The notes beneath the pieces were generated by a model. That model saw only the letters and a program-made list of their open reading frames with translations, ran no database searches and was not told the origin of the DNA. From assembly GCA_902702965.1 (NCBI GenBank), contig CACRXP010000012.1, positions 370,044 to 434,043 on the forward strand: a DNA stretch of 64,000 nt, in the 5' to 3' direction. Source of the stretch: Spirometra erinaceieuropaei. Its lineage: Eukaryota; Platyhelminthes; Cestoda; Diphyllobothriidea; Diphyllobothriidae. How positions within the stretch are numbered: the stretch's first letter is position 1; every line of letters begins with the position of its first letter. Of the stretch, positions 52,191 through 63,715 are shown in pieces. The translations under genes were made by a program, and so were the position numbers.

Positions 52191-53394
52191 ACCGCAGGTG
52201 TTCATCTTCGCAGAATGCATCCACATCTGTGTATTGACCTCATTTATAACTTGCTCACCATGCCGTCACCGTCGAGCACTCCTTCCGGAGACGATGCTCT
52301 AGATGTGACTGACTGCACTCCATGGTACTTGTACTCATTATTATTCACACATACGCAAACACACGCACATATATATATATATATGTACATGTGGCTTACA
52401 CACTACCGTTTGGCAACACTGCACTTTTTCAAGCCACTGCAAATCTTTCCTTCGTTTATCTATCATCTCTGTTTGTTCACGCCTACTTCCTGATCTTTGA
52501 ACTCTGCTGCCCCAAATATACTCACCTCATAGCGTTTGACGAAATTTTTTCGAAAATGCGCCGCCATTTCTACCATTTTTATTTGCCCGTGGACACTTCC
52601 CAGATCATTTTCCTTTCATACCTTAAATTCATTGCTCGCTCCCGCCAACTGATAACAACCTCAAGGTGACAACGGTCGGCGCCCTTTTAAGGGGAATGAA
52701 TGTCTACGCAGATTTCCGGACTCAACACTCCGGAGAACTGCATTCTTCCGCGCCTGCGATCGTCCAGTCTGAAATATTTTTTGCTTAAAACAACAAAGTC
52801 CACCAATGTATTCGTGCTCTTGTTATCGTCAAGTGTTGCAGGATATCAAGGAGCTCTGAACTTGTCTAAAGTTATTGAAATACAAAGTATGGCATGGAGA
52901 CACGCATACGAATATCACTTTCGGTTTTAGAAGCACGAAGAGATAGACGGTACGATTGCCGAAAGCACCAGTTTATTTTAGTAAACTTTTGGCCTCATTC
53001 GGCGTCTGAGAGTGCGAGAGAATCACAGTGCTCCTACTTATTCTGTTTTCCCAATTACAAATAACACCTTCAGTGCGAGGAACTGTAGGAGTCGGGGACC
53101 CCAGACCAGATGAGACCCGTCACCTGAACTCTAATTAACTTCATCGAGACCCAACTATCTGCCGGATGATAGAGTAACGAACGCAAATAATTGGGTTAAT
53201 TCACACTGCCGTGCAAAAACCTGTACCCCAGTAAACTGGACTAAATCGGCGAAAATTGGGTGAGCGTTGTTCCTTGACTAACTCGGCATCTTTCTGTAGT
53301 TTTTGGCGGTTGTATGAAGTGGCTTTAGATTATAGCGTCACGGTAGGTATATTAAGAATAAGTTATTGCTGAAACAATGCTGTTGATAGAGACA
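52191..53394. other. Sequence downstream of the stomatin-like gene
   Basis: Contains the presumed 3' UTR of the gene and a TA dinucleotide run (52368-52385). No polyadenylation signal is evident. Frames such as 52322-52669 have no motif. Confidence 0.5.
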
Positions 53395-53905
53395 AGGTCG
53401 CTGGAGGCAGAGATTTATACACCTGGCGTTTCGGATTCCTGCTCGAATCAATCAGCATAGGACAATAGTAGATACGGGTGATTCATGCACAAGGGGTTGC
53501 ATTGTTTGTAGAACGGAGTCTCTTTGCTATCGCATACCAATGAAAATTCACGTCCCCATGAGGGCTTGTTGCACTTGGTGTGATGTCTGTTCGATGGCCG
53601 CCATTCGCGTCGTTAGTTGCTGCAATTTCATCACGTGTGTTGGATGTTGGTGTGAGGATTGCTACACCATCTGACCCACCGACACTGGCGTTGGAAACAG
53701 TGCTCCCCAGTGCAGTCCTCGCGTGGCTCATTCCTCCGCCTAGGCGAAGTCTCAGCTCCGAATATAAAAGGGGAAGGTCATTACACTTATTACCGGACTG
53801 GGGGCCAGTGAACTATGACTCGGGTAGCTCGCGGCTCACGCGATTGTCACCTCCAGTGAGGATTTCGTCCTCGTCGAATTTAAATGTGTAGTCGGCTACT
53901 GACGA
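53395..53905 (-). mobile_element. PLE tail, pseudo-LTR and end of GIY-YIG frame
   Basis: From right to left: FKFDEDEILTGGDNRVSREL (end of the GIY-YIG frame), pseudo-LTR with TATAAAAGGGG near 53763-53773 on the sense strand of the element, and a decayed hammerhead (53422-53465). In the hammerhead the core has lost three bases and GAAACGTC reads GAAACGCC. It is truncated upstream. Confidence 0.8.
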
Positions 53906-54029
53906 ATGTCTGCATCGAGGGAGGAGTCGAACTGGGTGAATGCTACGACTAGTCAGTTCTAGGGCGCTTCCTCGTTATTCTGACCGGTAATAACCGTCCT
54001 CAGGGACTCCAGTGTGGGAAAGATCATGT

Positions 54030-54445
54030 TTACCGAGGACGTAGTACTCTGGAAATTCCTTCGAGGCATCGATGTGAAGATAGTTCTTCAAAATAATCGA
54101 AGCCGTCTACAAAATCGATTTGAGCGATAGCTGTTTGACACCGTTCTACAAAAGTGCACCGTTCTCCACCTGGGTACAACCATTAACCAGCCAGCCAATA
54201 TCATTGAGTCAGGTTACCTGAAAGGCATTCAACTCCCCATAGGATCTTCACGAAGGGATCCTGGCGGTTAGCTACAGGACAAACTGAACAACTTGCCTCC
54301 CTGCGTTGACAGACTTCGATCAGGTGGACCAAGGTGCATCTTTAGATGATCCTTACCTCACTCTCTTCCGGCTAGGATGGAATACGCTAACGAATTCCCC
54401 ATAGGATTATAGAATCCCCCGACTAGTGCGACCTGTTTCATGAGT
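54030..54445 (+). pseudogene. CR1-like LINE RT fragment
   Basis: A broken + strand frame gives QKCTVLHLGTTINQPANII then ESGYLKGIQLPIGSSRRDPG and later PARMEYANEFP. These are the post-catalytic KCxVLHLG block and the PxLEYA thumb of CR1-type reverse transcriptases. Two stops are seen and no other parts are recognised. Confidence 0.72.
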
Positions 54446-55635
54446 AGAGGAGAAAGCACAGTCTCCCACAAGGAAGATCTGAACGCCCCTCTCCTTGTAT
54501 CCGGGTTGGAATAGGCTGAGATGTGCTGGAGATCACTCCGTGGACATTCATCATTTCTAGAGTATAGCAAATTAGCTCCCCATGACCGACAAACAGATCT
54601 CACTTCTCATCCATTAAAGTTTTGAGTATTGGCAGCATTCAATAAAGTCGTTGGACACGAAACGCTCCAGAAATCCGTTCTCATCATGACCGATATTCTG
54701 ATCAGATGTACCTCCGAGGCATCCGAAAGCAAAATTAGCTTCTTCCTGTCGGCTAAACGGCACTCCAATTGATACACGTCGTCCAGGTTAGGCAAATCGT
54801 GGAAATTCGAGGCCAAAACTGGCAACTTTACCCTCATACAGAAACGCCCTCTAATTGCATCATAAAATAATACGGTTAGTAACAGAGAAAGGTTGTGGTG
54901 ACAGCGTGCGGACCTACTTGCCGGTTGACTGCTTACGATGCCACTGACGCAGCCTTTAGATTACCAACACCGTGACGGGAATCGACATCTTCCACTTCCC
55001 ACATTAACTAAAGTTGGACTTGGCTTATGCCCAACGCCCACACCCCGCACTGGCAAACAATGGGTGGCTTTTGGTTTAGCTGAACAACGACTGCCATTGC
55101 CTTCTGAACTGCTTATACTTCCCCTACCAGAGTAAGGATTGTCCTCATAGTTCTGTCTTACTGACTCAGAGCAGTCTTCGGAACCTCAGCCCACACTGAC
55201 TTCTATTCCTCCGACTCCATGCTGGATACAGAAGTTCTGTCGTGATGGGAGGCCGACTCGAAGGAGTTCCCAATTGTCATGACGAATCGGCTTCCGATCC
55301 GACCCCACAGTCGGCATTGGAGACATACGCATCAGGCAAAGTGTGCCATACAATGAGAGCTGTGCCCAAATCACTACTCAAGATGTCAGATTCAAAAAAT
55401 CTCTCTCTCTCGGTGAAAACCCCTCACCCCCCGGCTTCTTTTGAAGTCAAGTTGCTTCCTAGCTGATTAGCTGCGGGGGAGGGACTGAGGTAATTGAGAG
55501 ATGCAACAAATAGGAACAGGTACGGGCGGTTTCAGCCGCCATTCAGGGAAAACAATTTCATTCGATTAATGAGGAAATACGGCATGGCAATTTATTTTTG
55601 AAAATGACGCACAGGTGGGCAAGACAGTATGTAAT
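54446..55635. other. Spacer between LINE remnant and LRR-like gene
   Basis: Nothing recognised. 55380-55500 would be the 3' flank of the LRR-like gene. Confidence 0.45.
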
Positions 55636-57698
55636 CTATTCATACGCGGAGTAATATGAAGGACAGTCCCACATCAGTTCAAGCCAGAACTTTGAAAATA
55701 GATGGGGATAGATTGGTAAAAGATCCTCCCCCAATATGGTATTCTCCGGCACGATTTCTATCGTTTTGCCGTCCACGGACTGACTGCAGATCCAGGTAAG
55801 CCTTCGTAATTCCCAAACCAGAACAAGCCAGCGTAGACAGGGCATCCTTGCAAAGACAGTCTCAACGTGCTCCTTCTTCAATGTCGGTTCGCTATCAGCG
55901 AGATACAGGATAATGCAAGATGACTGCACACAGTCGGCCAGTGCAGACAGATGTTCAACAGTAAAGTCATCATCAAGTAACCACTGGAGTGTTTCCAGCC
56001 TCCAGGGAGGACTCCTTCTGTCCATCAAATCATCTCCATAGCTGCCTGAATAACAGACTAGTGTTTTCAAGCATGAACAAACACCGCAGAAATCATCAAT
56101 GGTAGCCCTCTGAAAGTACCCTTTTTATCCACTTCAAGGTATTCAAGAGATGGAAACATCTCCAGAAAGGGTCGGAGGTCAGCAATTGAAATTATTTCCT
56201 TGATGAAGAAGTCAGGACTCAGTAATGATCCACAGATGACTACCAACTGACGCACATTTGACAGCTGACCACGAAGACCCACAATTTGTTCCATCGACTG
56301 GTCATCTCTAAGACAACCAAGGAGCAACTCTGCTGAAATGTCAAGTGAGACGAGTGTGTTCCGCTGAACAGCCAAAAGAGGCAGGAATTTCAGCCTGACT
56401 ACCACCCCAAAGTCGTGCGTCACGCTTGCCCTAGGAGGTCTCTCATTCAGTGATATCGTAATAGATCCGTTCATTGAAGTTACGGTGCATCGAAGGTGAG
56501 AAATGCCCACATCACCCTTCACAATGATCTCTTCAATGTCACTCCTCTCAAGGGCCTCGCCAAGACGACGACGACCATTGATGATGGGTTCAAGACAAAA
56601 TTGCAGTTTAACTTCCCTGAGGGAGAGTGGAACAATCAGGTCATCACTGAGGTAGAGTTCACTGCAACCTCCGAACCTCACTCCCGATGGGCATGACGAC
56701 CAGTCATTGGGAGCCGCGAATGCCAAGGTCATATCAGGACTTGTACGGCAATCACAGGCTCGGCAGTCATTGAGGGTATTGCCTTGGTGTTCCTTCGAGA
56801 GGGAAAAGTGTATTTGAGCACCCGGGAACAAGGAATTGCACTTCGACTTATGTCTGAGGTACACAGACACTTCGGGCCAGTTCAGAACCACAACTTCAAG
56901 ATTGGGAAATCGGATTCTCTCTTGCCATTCATCTCTAAGCAAAAACCTCAAAGATACTCGTAGTTTACGAAGATTTTGGAAGTAAATGTGCACTTCATCT
57001 GGACAGCAGGGTGTTTGAACAATCGATGGAAGTCCACCCAACAAGGCAAGCTGTCTAGTGTTCCTCAGATGACGTAGCACTTCACAATAACAACTACGAC
57101 AGTAACCTTCCACAAAACGGACACTCGCATAGTCCAGTGATGGAAAACAACCCACCTCCCTCTCAACGCACGCCGTACTGAGCACATTCCTCACGTGGCA
57201 CAGACTCAGGCTTAGACGACGCAATCTGGGCAGATGATTGCTTCCAAAGTGATTAAAATAATCCGCCAGATTGAGACATTGATCGCTGAAGTCCACTGAT
57301 ACCACATTCACCAGAGGCATGCTGACAAATGCATTGAGAAAACTTCTTATTCCCTCTCCGCGCACGGGTCCTCCATTCCAGAGGGCAAGTTCCGTCATCG
57401 AGTCAGTCGACTGCCATAGTAGTTGCTCGATCGCCAACTTCTCGTCCATCCAGTTATCATCTAGCAATACGACGATGGGACTGTTGAGAGCGAATTGTGG
57501 GAAGGCTAGGTCGAAATTTGACTGGTCCAGACGCGATAAATATCTACGCAGTCTTTTCCTCACTGCTCTCGTTTGAATGGCAACCTGACAAGTGGATGCT
57601 GCATTATAAACTTCGGCGGCACTCACCTTGAAGCCCTGTTCGGCTGAAATACTGGCTAATGGGTTGCAGTCCATACCTGAGACGGCATAGGCGTACAT
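55636..57698 (-). CDS. Large LRR-like protein of unknown function, single frameshift
   Basis: The - strand frame 57698-56067 encodes 543 residues from ATG (MYAYAVSGMDCNPLASI). A second frame, displaced by one base, continues from about 56090 (DDFCGVCSCLKTLVC) to a stop at 55636, adding about 150 residues. Both parts show irregular leucine-rich periodicity (LPRLRRLSLSLCHV, FPSLEYLEVDKKG, CLKTLVCYSGSYGD), and the pattern runs smoothly across the shift. It is therefore one gene of about 690 codons with a one-base indel between about 56085 and 56125. No signal peptide, transmembrane segment or F-box is clear. It is intronless, unlike the neighbouring gene, which could mean a retrocopy or a lineage-specific single-exon gene. 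I cannot assign a function. Confidence 0.72.
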
Positions 57699-59989
57699 GA
57701 AAAGTGCAGTGTGACTGGCGGTATTTAGGTGTTGGATGTCACCAATAAGAAGGGCTCTCCGGGTTTGCCACCTTTAGCTTCTCGGGCTTTACAGCCAATC
57801 GGATTTCGAGGCTCAACCAATGAACCATCAGGCCACAGGGTTTGAAGTGACGTGGGATTATGCGCGCTGCAAACGCCTATTTGTTGTCGCATGTGAGTGC
57901 ACCACTATCTACTCCAGGCAGCCGCGAACAGAGAAGTGAACTTAGGCAAATTTCAATGAGAAAGAGTTAATTGAATAATCCGCCTTCTACAAATTTGAGG
58001 CAGTCAAGGGATCAATGAAAGGAACAATGAATAGGAGAGAAGAGCTGTAAGCGCCAAATATGGTAACTGTGAAAATTTACTGCGAGGTGACCCGACGCAC
58101 ATGAGTATTTCTGTCGGATATTGCGGAAGCATATCCGGTGCAACAGCTTCCCGAATAGGGAACGTGAATGAATCGTTCATAAACTCAATTTGACGATTAT
58201 TTTGAAGTAAATTTTTGCACGTAAACTCAACGGAATTTAACTGCCTTATTGCCGGTTATGAGAGGGACTACGCACATGTATACATGAAGAAGTAAGTAAG
58301 CCATTGCATGCATGTTTGACAACAGAAGTCGTTTGGAGATATCGTGGGAGTTGTGTGTTTGTGTCCTAACCGAGCCAAAGTAAACCAAAACGCAGTCAAT
58401 GACTCTTACTGCAGGCGCTGCATATTGGTAACCGACATAGCACAACTCAGCTAGCCTTTTCCAGGAAGTAAATAAGTCATAGCGTACACGTCCGACAACA
58501 GACAGTGTTTGGAGATGTCGTGGAAGATGAGCGGCTGTGCTCTAACTGAAGCAAAGTAAACCAAGACGCAGCCGACGATCCGTTCAGTGCGCGTTGTATG
58601 GTGAGTACTACCGACATGAAATAAGAATGCATAGCCGCCCTTTTGAAAGAAATGGATTACGGGGAGGGGGCGAACGCCGAAGAGTGCCTTATATCGGATA
58701 ATGTATCAGTGAAAATATCATTCTGGAACGATTTGGTTCACGTGGTTATGCCATTGTGCTAGGCAAGATTCAAGAGGTGATTAAATTAAATAAGGTTTGC
58801 TAAATGAAATATAGTAGATAGTCATGCATATTAAACAGTGCGCGTTTACACTACCTATCCTTACCGTGACCTGAAAGGGAGGAGGAACAGAAAGATAGCC
58901 GGTTCGGAGAACAAGCACTTTATTGACGGCCAGTGAAAACGAGGCGTTTAACTGGTCTGGAGGATACGTTATTTAAGTTGGCCCCTCTGCCTTTAGGAAC
59001 ATTCTGACTGATGGCGTACTAGCCGTTGAGTGTCCGATAACTTTCCCGCACATTGCGTGCCGATCGCGGACTGGCCACCGCGTGTGCGGGGAGTGTTCGA
59101 TGTGATGGGGCGCCTTATATGTAGTCGGTCTAGAAGTCGGAAGTTGGAATTAACTTAGAGATGCGAATGTGGCATAAAGGTTTAACTTCATGTTGAAAAG
59201 CAGACAAGTGTGACCGTCCCAGAATCACCCTTGTTTGTTTTTCTACGTAACGTTCCTGCGAAATGGCCACCGCGTGCGCGGGTATCCCCCGCGAGAAAGT
59301 CCCGAATGTGCGGATGGTCACTAATTGGGCCGCCGTCGCGGACAAAGCCATCCAGAGGATGTTTGGTTGTCTACTGATGAGTCTGCGAGGGCTGGCTGGC
59401 TGGCTGGCTGTCAGTGCTGACGTGTTAGCATGAACTTGAGGACGAGACTTGCTCAAACACAGACGCCAAGCGTTTGATGACAGTCAAGCAAGGCAAGCGT
59501 AGGAGTCGCCAGCATGAAAGCGTGTGCAGTCGGATCAATAGACCCACCAGAGGCCAACGTGGGCACAGGCTACTTTCATAGGAGATTATGGAAAATTCGT
59601 ACAGCATGTGAAGCGGGAGCGATTAGAAGCAGTGGTGATTCAAGCCAATGGCACGGTAACCGTCATGTAAGAAATGTATATATGGACACCTGAAATCATC
59701 GAATTTTGCTGTCTCGTATTTGTGAAGTAGACTTCTAACTGAGACCAATGCAGAATAACCTCTTCATGCAACAGCGCCTGGTGTGGTACACGTTCCTTCC
59801 AAGTCTGATCCATGCGACGACTTTAGCCAAGACAGATATAATTGTTCGGTTAAGAAGGCATCAGATTCAGTCAGCGGACGAACCCAAAACGTAGGAAATC
59901 AGAGAGGTATTGGGGCTCCGAGTCCACCGGTTATGACATTCACTTAAACACTGGCCGTACAAAATCGCCTGGCGACTTGGTGAAAATGT
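57699..59989. other. Spacer upstream of the LRR-like gene, with a tandem duplication
   Basis: It should include the promoter of the LRR-like gene, though no TATA box stands out. It holds the tandem duplication 58285-58621 and a GGCT tetranucleotide run at 59390-59410. Frames at 59130-59456 lack motifs. Confidence 0.5.
58285..58621. repeat. Diverged tandem duplication, unit about 180 bp
   Basis: Unit 1 starts near GAAGTAAGTAAGCCATTGC and contains GTTTGGAGATATCGTGGGAG and AAAGTAAACCAAAACGCAG. Unit 2 starts near GGAAGTAAATAAGTCATAGC and contains GTTTGGAGATGTCGTGGAAG and AAAGTAAACCAAGACGCAG. Both end in an ACCGACAT motif. Confidence 0.75.
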
Positions 59990-61860
59990 GGCAACTGCTT
60001 GCAGACTCATTGTACACTTGCTCACTTTATTAAAACTTGTCCAGCCAGTCTGTCTTCCCTCACTGGTGATTAGGGAGCCTACTTGATGTCGCCTATACTC
60101 TACTTCGACAATTGGTGACCTCAGACGTACGAACGACTATGTACCTTCTTCCCAATCGACGATATAGACAGGCGTTGACAATGGACAGCGTTCCACATGA
60201 AGTTCAGCATATTTTGGCACCGACATCTGGCATTATTTCGGCCGCACAACTTACTCAATAAGCGGAATGGCTTATACAGCTGAAAGGTTTATCAAAGCCA
60301 TCACTCTCAGCACTCTCAACCTCTGCAATTACTCCTGTGTCTTCTGCCTCGAACCTGACTTCTGAGCTTGTGAACTTTGTCCAAGATATCGTTTCTCTCC
60401 AAGTATAAGCAGTCCCCTCATCACCCCCAAAGTCCGTTGAGGTCGTCTACCCAGCACGTCCACTCTGCACATTCAGATCGACCCAACACATCCGCCACCT
60501 GCCGGAATCAAACCTCACTTCCACTGGAGTCAATGCGTGTCGCCACATCTCTTCATGTTCCTTTGTCTCCAAGCCACGCAGACGGGTCAGTCGGAAGATC
60601 AGCGCGACCAATCTCTTTGGCATGTCTAGCCCTGTTCGCACATTCTACGTCTGCGACACCAGGAGTGGCAGACGGTTCCTGGTTGATACTTGTGCCCACC
60701 TGAATGTCATCCCTCCAACAGCAACTGGCTGTCGGTGTCCCAACCCTGGCCGCCTCCTCCTCCTCCTCCTCCTCCTCCTCCTCCTCCTCCGCCAATTGCC
60801 ATCCTCGGTTCCCGCTCACTCTCATTGGACATCCGCCCTCGGCGTCTCTTTCCTTGCGTCTTTGCCGTTGAGGACGTGTCCTGTGCCGTTCTCAGTGCAG
60901 ACTTTCTTGCTACCTCGGATCATCTGATGGACTGTCGTCAGTCACGTCAACGAGACCAGACCACTAAACGCCACATCAGGGGTGCCCCTTCGTCCGAAGT
61001 CTCCCGCCAACCTGCCACTCTGGACCCTGACGCCGACAGTCCTTATCGGCAGCTCCTCGCCAAGTACTCCGGCTTTAACCGTCCAAACTTCAGCACATCT
61101 GCCCCACGTCTTGCTGCCGTCAAGGTCGACTTTGAGCACATGCTTTAGATGGACATCATCCGTCAATCTGAAAATCCATGGTACTCGCCCCTCCACATGG
61201 TTCCAAAGACCACTACTGGTGACTGGTGCCCCTGCGGTGACTACAGGGCCTCAAACAACGCAACTATCCCGGACCACTATTCTGTGCTACAACTTCAAGA
61301 TTTTGCCAGTGCATTTCACCAGACACACATCGCTTCAGAGGATGTTTCAAAAGCGGCCGTCACTTCTCCCTTTGACCTCTTTGAGTTGTTGCTTATGCCG
61401 CTTGGACTTCACAACGCCTCCCAAAACTTTCCGAAAGTTCGTAGACAGAATGTTTCATGGCCTGCCTATATTGACGACATGTTGGTAACCGCTCATCTGA
61501 CCAAGAACATATGGAGCATCTTTCAACGGTGTTTGACCTACTTCAACAGTTTGGAATAGTTCTCAACCCGTCCAAGTGCGTTTTCGGCGTTTACCTCCTC
61601 GAGTTTCTCGGATACCTAGTTGACTCCACAGACATCCATCCCCTTCCTTCGAAGGTCACGGCCATTCGTGAATTTCTGCCTCATGCTTGCAAGCGTCAAC
61701 TGGATCGGTTGTTTGGCCTGATTAACTTATACCGCCGGTTCCTCCTGCAATGTGCCGACATCATTCTGGCGCTCACGAGCCTCCTCTCGGATCTCAAACG
61801 TTCGTTCAACCTGTCTAGAAAGGGCCTTGTCGTTTCGGAGGAGCTTAAGAACAGGAAACT
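59990..61860 (+). mobile_element. Ty3/Gypsy LTR retrotransposon, 3'-truncated
   Basis: A probable 5' LTR end and primer-binding junction lie at 60108-60120 (CGACAATTGGTGACC). Degenerate gag follows (QHILAPTSGIISAAQLT and ELVNFVQDIV). The protease is LFGMSSPVRTFYV then CDTRSGRRFLVDTCAHLNV at 60622-60715, with the active-site DTG changed to DTC. The reverse transcriptase runs 61100-61860: NPWYSPLHMVPKTTTGDW, GDYRASNNATIPDHYSV, MPLGLHNASQNF and catalytic YIDDMLV near 61475, then LNPSKCVFGV and LEFLGYLVDS. Several frameshifts occur. RNase H and integrase are absent: the copy stops at about 61860, where a - strand LINE begins. Confidence 0.88.
60753..60790. repeat. CTC microsatellite inside the Gypsy protease
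   Basis: About 12 CTC units replace the part of the protease frame that normally joins the P-TA-x-C block to the ATYGTRSLSL block. The flanking protease sequence resumes as ILGSRSLSLDIRPRRL. Confidence 0.9.
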
Positions 61861-62565
61861 CCTGATCCATTTAACCACTCTTCCTTGAAATCCTATATCC
61901 CAAGTCTCCTGTAAAAGAAGCCTAACTGGGAAGCTCTCAGAGGACTTCCTGAAGTCAAAAATGTGACATCTACTGGATTACCCCTGTCTGTGGCCCTTGT
62001 CCATTTCTCACGCGAGTAAGGAAAACTCGTGAGGCAAGAGCGTCCCGGACGAAATCCATGTTGGGCATCACTCAGTATTTTGTTTCTCTCCAGGTATTCC
62101 ATTAAATGTCCTTTGACAATGCGCTCCATTATTTCTGCAAGCTAGACTGACAGGAGGGTGGTTTTCACAGTCAAGTCGTGAACTTCCATTATGATCGGGA
62201 TGATGAATGCACGCTTCCATTCTTTCCGGGAGTTCGCCTTCTTCAAATGACCTTTGAAATATGATAGATGGTGGTTCGCACAGTTGGATGGGAAGTTGTT
62301 GAGGTGGTAGTGCAGGAATCCTATCCCGGCCTGGCCATTCGGCAGGCTTCAATTGGAGTAATTCGACCCTAATTTAGGCTGCCGAAAAGTATAGATCCTC
62401 TATTGAGGAAGGACAGGAGGTGGCGGAGAAGAAGGAAGAGGAGGGGGGGTGAGTCTGGTTAGACGAGCGGTACACCACCGAAAGTGTCAGTGGTCGGACA
62501 TTCATAGCAGATATGGTAATGCTTAACAGTTCCACATCCCGTTTTGGATTACGGAAATCAGCCAT
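61855..62565 (-). pseudogene. CR1-like LINE, decayed - strand copy
   Basis: The endonuclease end (RPLTLSVVYRSSNQTHP near 62480-62430) is followed by the RT segments PIQLCEPPSIIFQRSFEEGE, SRLDCEN-PVSLA, MERIVKGHLMEYLERNKI with QHGFRPGRSC. The next frame gives FDFRKSSESF and RLLLQETWDIGFQGRVV. Multiple frameshifts occur. The RLLLQ-WD-G-QGR segment matches the element at the start of the window, so both are one family. It joins the Gypsy copy head-on near 61855. Confidence 0.8.
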
Positions 62566-62745
62566 AGCGGTCAGCCGTTCCGTCTTATGTCAGAAGTCAG
62601 GGAGCGGTGAAAACAGGTTTATTCTGTACACAGGGCAGGTTTCCATGAGTTGGCTGTTAGCACGTGACAGAGCTAAGCGTCTCCTCCCCGAGAGAGTCAG
62701 TCGTGGTGTGTTGTTTACGCTTCCATATTGGACGCGCCTCGGCTT
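62560..62745 (+). repeat. LTR-like repeat, left member of inverted pair
   Basis: GTTCCGTCTTATGTCAGAAG, GGTTTATTCTGTACACAGGG, GAGTTGGCTGTTAGCACGTG and GACAGAGCTAAGCGTC are matched closely by the complement of 63555-63715. TTTATT/TGTACA suggest an LTR-like control region, but no coding part lies between the pair. Confidence 0.68.
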
Positions 62746-63554
62746 CCCCTTTTCCCAGCAGGACCGCCTCTCATCTAAAGAGGCCTAATCTTTTGAATCC
62801 ATCCACTTTGGACGGTTTGCAATTGTCCTTATCCTGAGAGGGCAGTTTAGGTAAACAATCCTTTTCACTAAGGAACTGTAAGCACTCCAATTGTCATTTG
62901 CTCCGCCACGAAGTTCTGTTCCCCATGATACCTCGAACGCCTCATTTTCCATGAGTGGGTAGTCCCACTTCCAAATGTTTCTTTCCCACCGATGAGGCAA
63001 AATTGGTTTGGAAACCAGTGAGTACTCGAAGTACAGCCCAATACGATCGCTTGACCGTAATGCCGGTCAATCCTGCAGGTCTAGCACATGTTCATCCCCT
63101 CGGATAAACATCAGGTCACGGCAGTTCGACTGTTGTCATTCTCTGGTCCCACACGTCTCTAGCACCTGGCATAGTGCGTTAAAAGCCCTGACTTGGAAGG
63201 TTGTCAACTAACAGGATAACTCAGACCTCGCAGAAAGCCCAGTGTGTGTTTGGGTGGAGTGGCCGACTGGTGGACTGACAGTCTGACTGAAATGGCTCCT
63301 TCTTAACGTTGTAGCAGCCACTCCAGTCCTCCCCTTCTCCGGCACCGTTTTATCGGTCGATCGCCGTGACAACCGTTGACAGGCTGTTGACACACGGCCA
63401 CCCCACGCCGTCTAGAGCTGAGGCACCCACTCTCCACCTGCCCGCACAAAACTTTCTTCACCTCACGCCCCTCGGACGGCCTGCCTTGATACCCGCCCAA
63501 CCACATGAGCAACACTCAGCCAGTCACTCCCTCCTGCTGACACAGACATGCACT
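62746..63554. other. Spacer between the inverted LTR-like repeats
   Basis: About 0.8 kb without recognised coding sequence. Confidence 0.45.
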
Positions 63555-63715
63555 GACGCGTAAAGAACACGCGGCGACTGATGCCCTCCAGGAACGGACG
63601 CTTAGCTCTGTCACAAGCAAACAGCCAACTCACGACAACCTGCCCTGTGTACAGAATAAACCTGCTCTCACAGCTCCCTGACTTCTGACATAAGACGGAA
63701 CGGGTAACAATCGGG
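63555..63715 (-). repeat. LTR-like repeat, right member of inverted pair
   Basis: The complement begins GTTACCCGTTCCGTCTTATG and continues GTCAGAAGTCAGGGAGCTGT, CTGTACACAGGGCAGG, GACAGAGCTAAGCGTCCG. It is in opposite orientation to 62560-62745. Confidence 0.68.
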
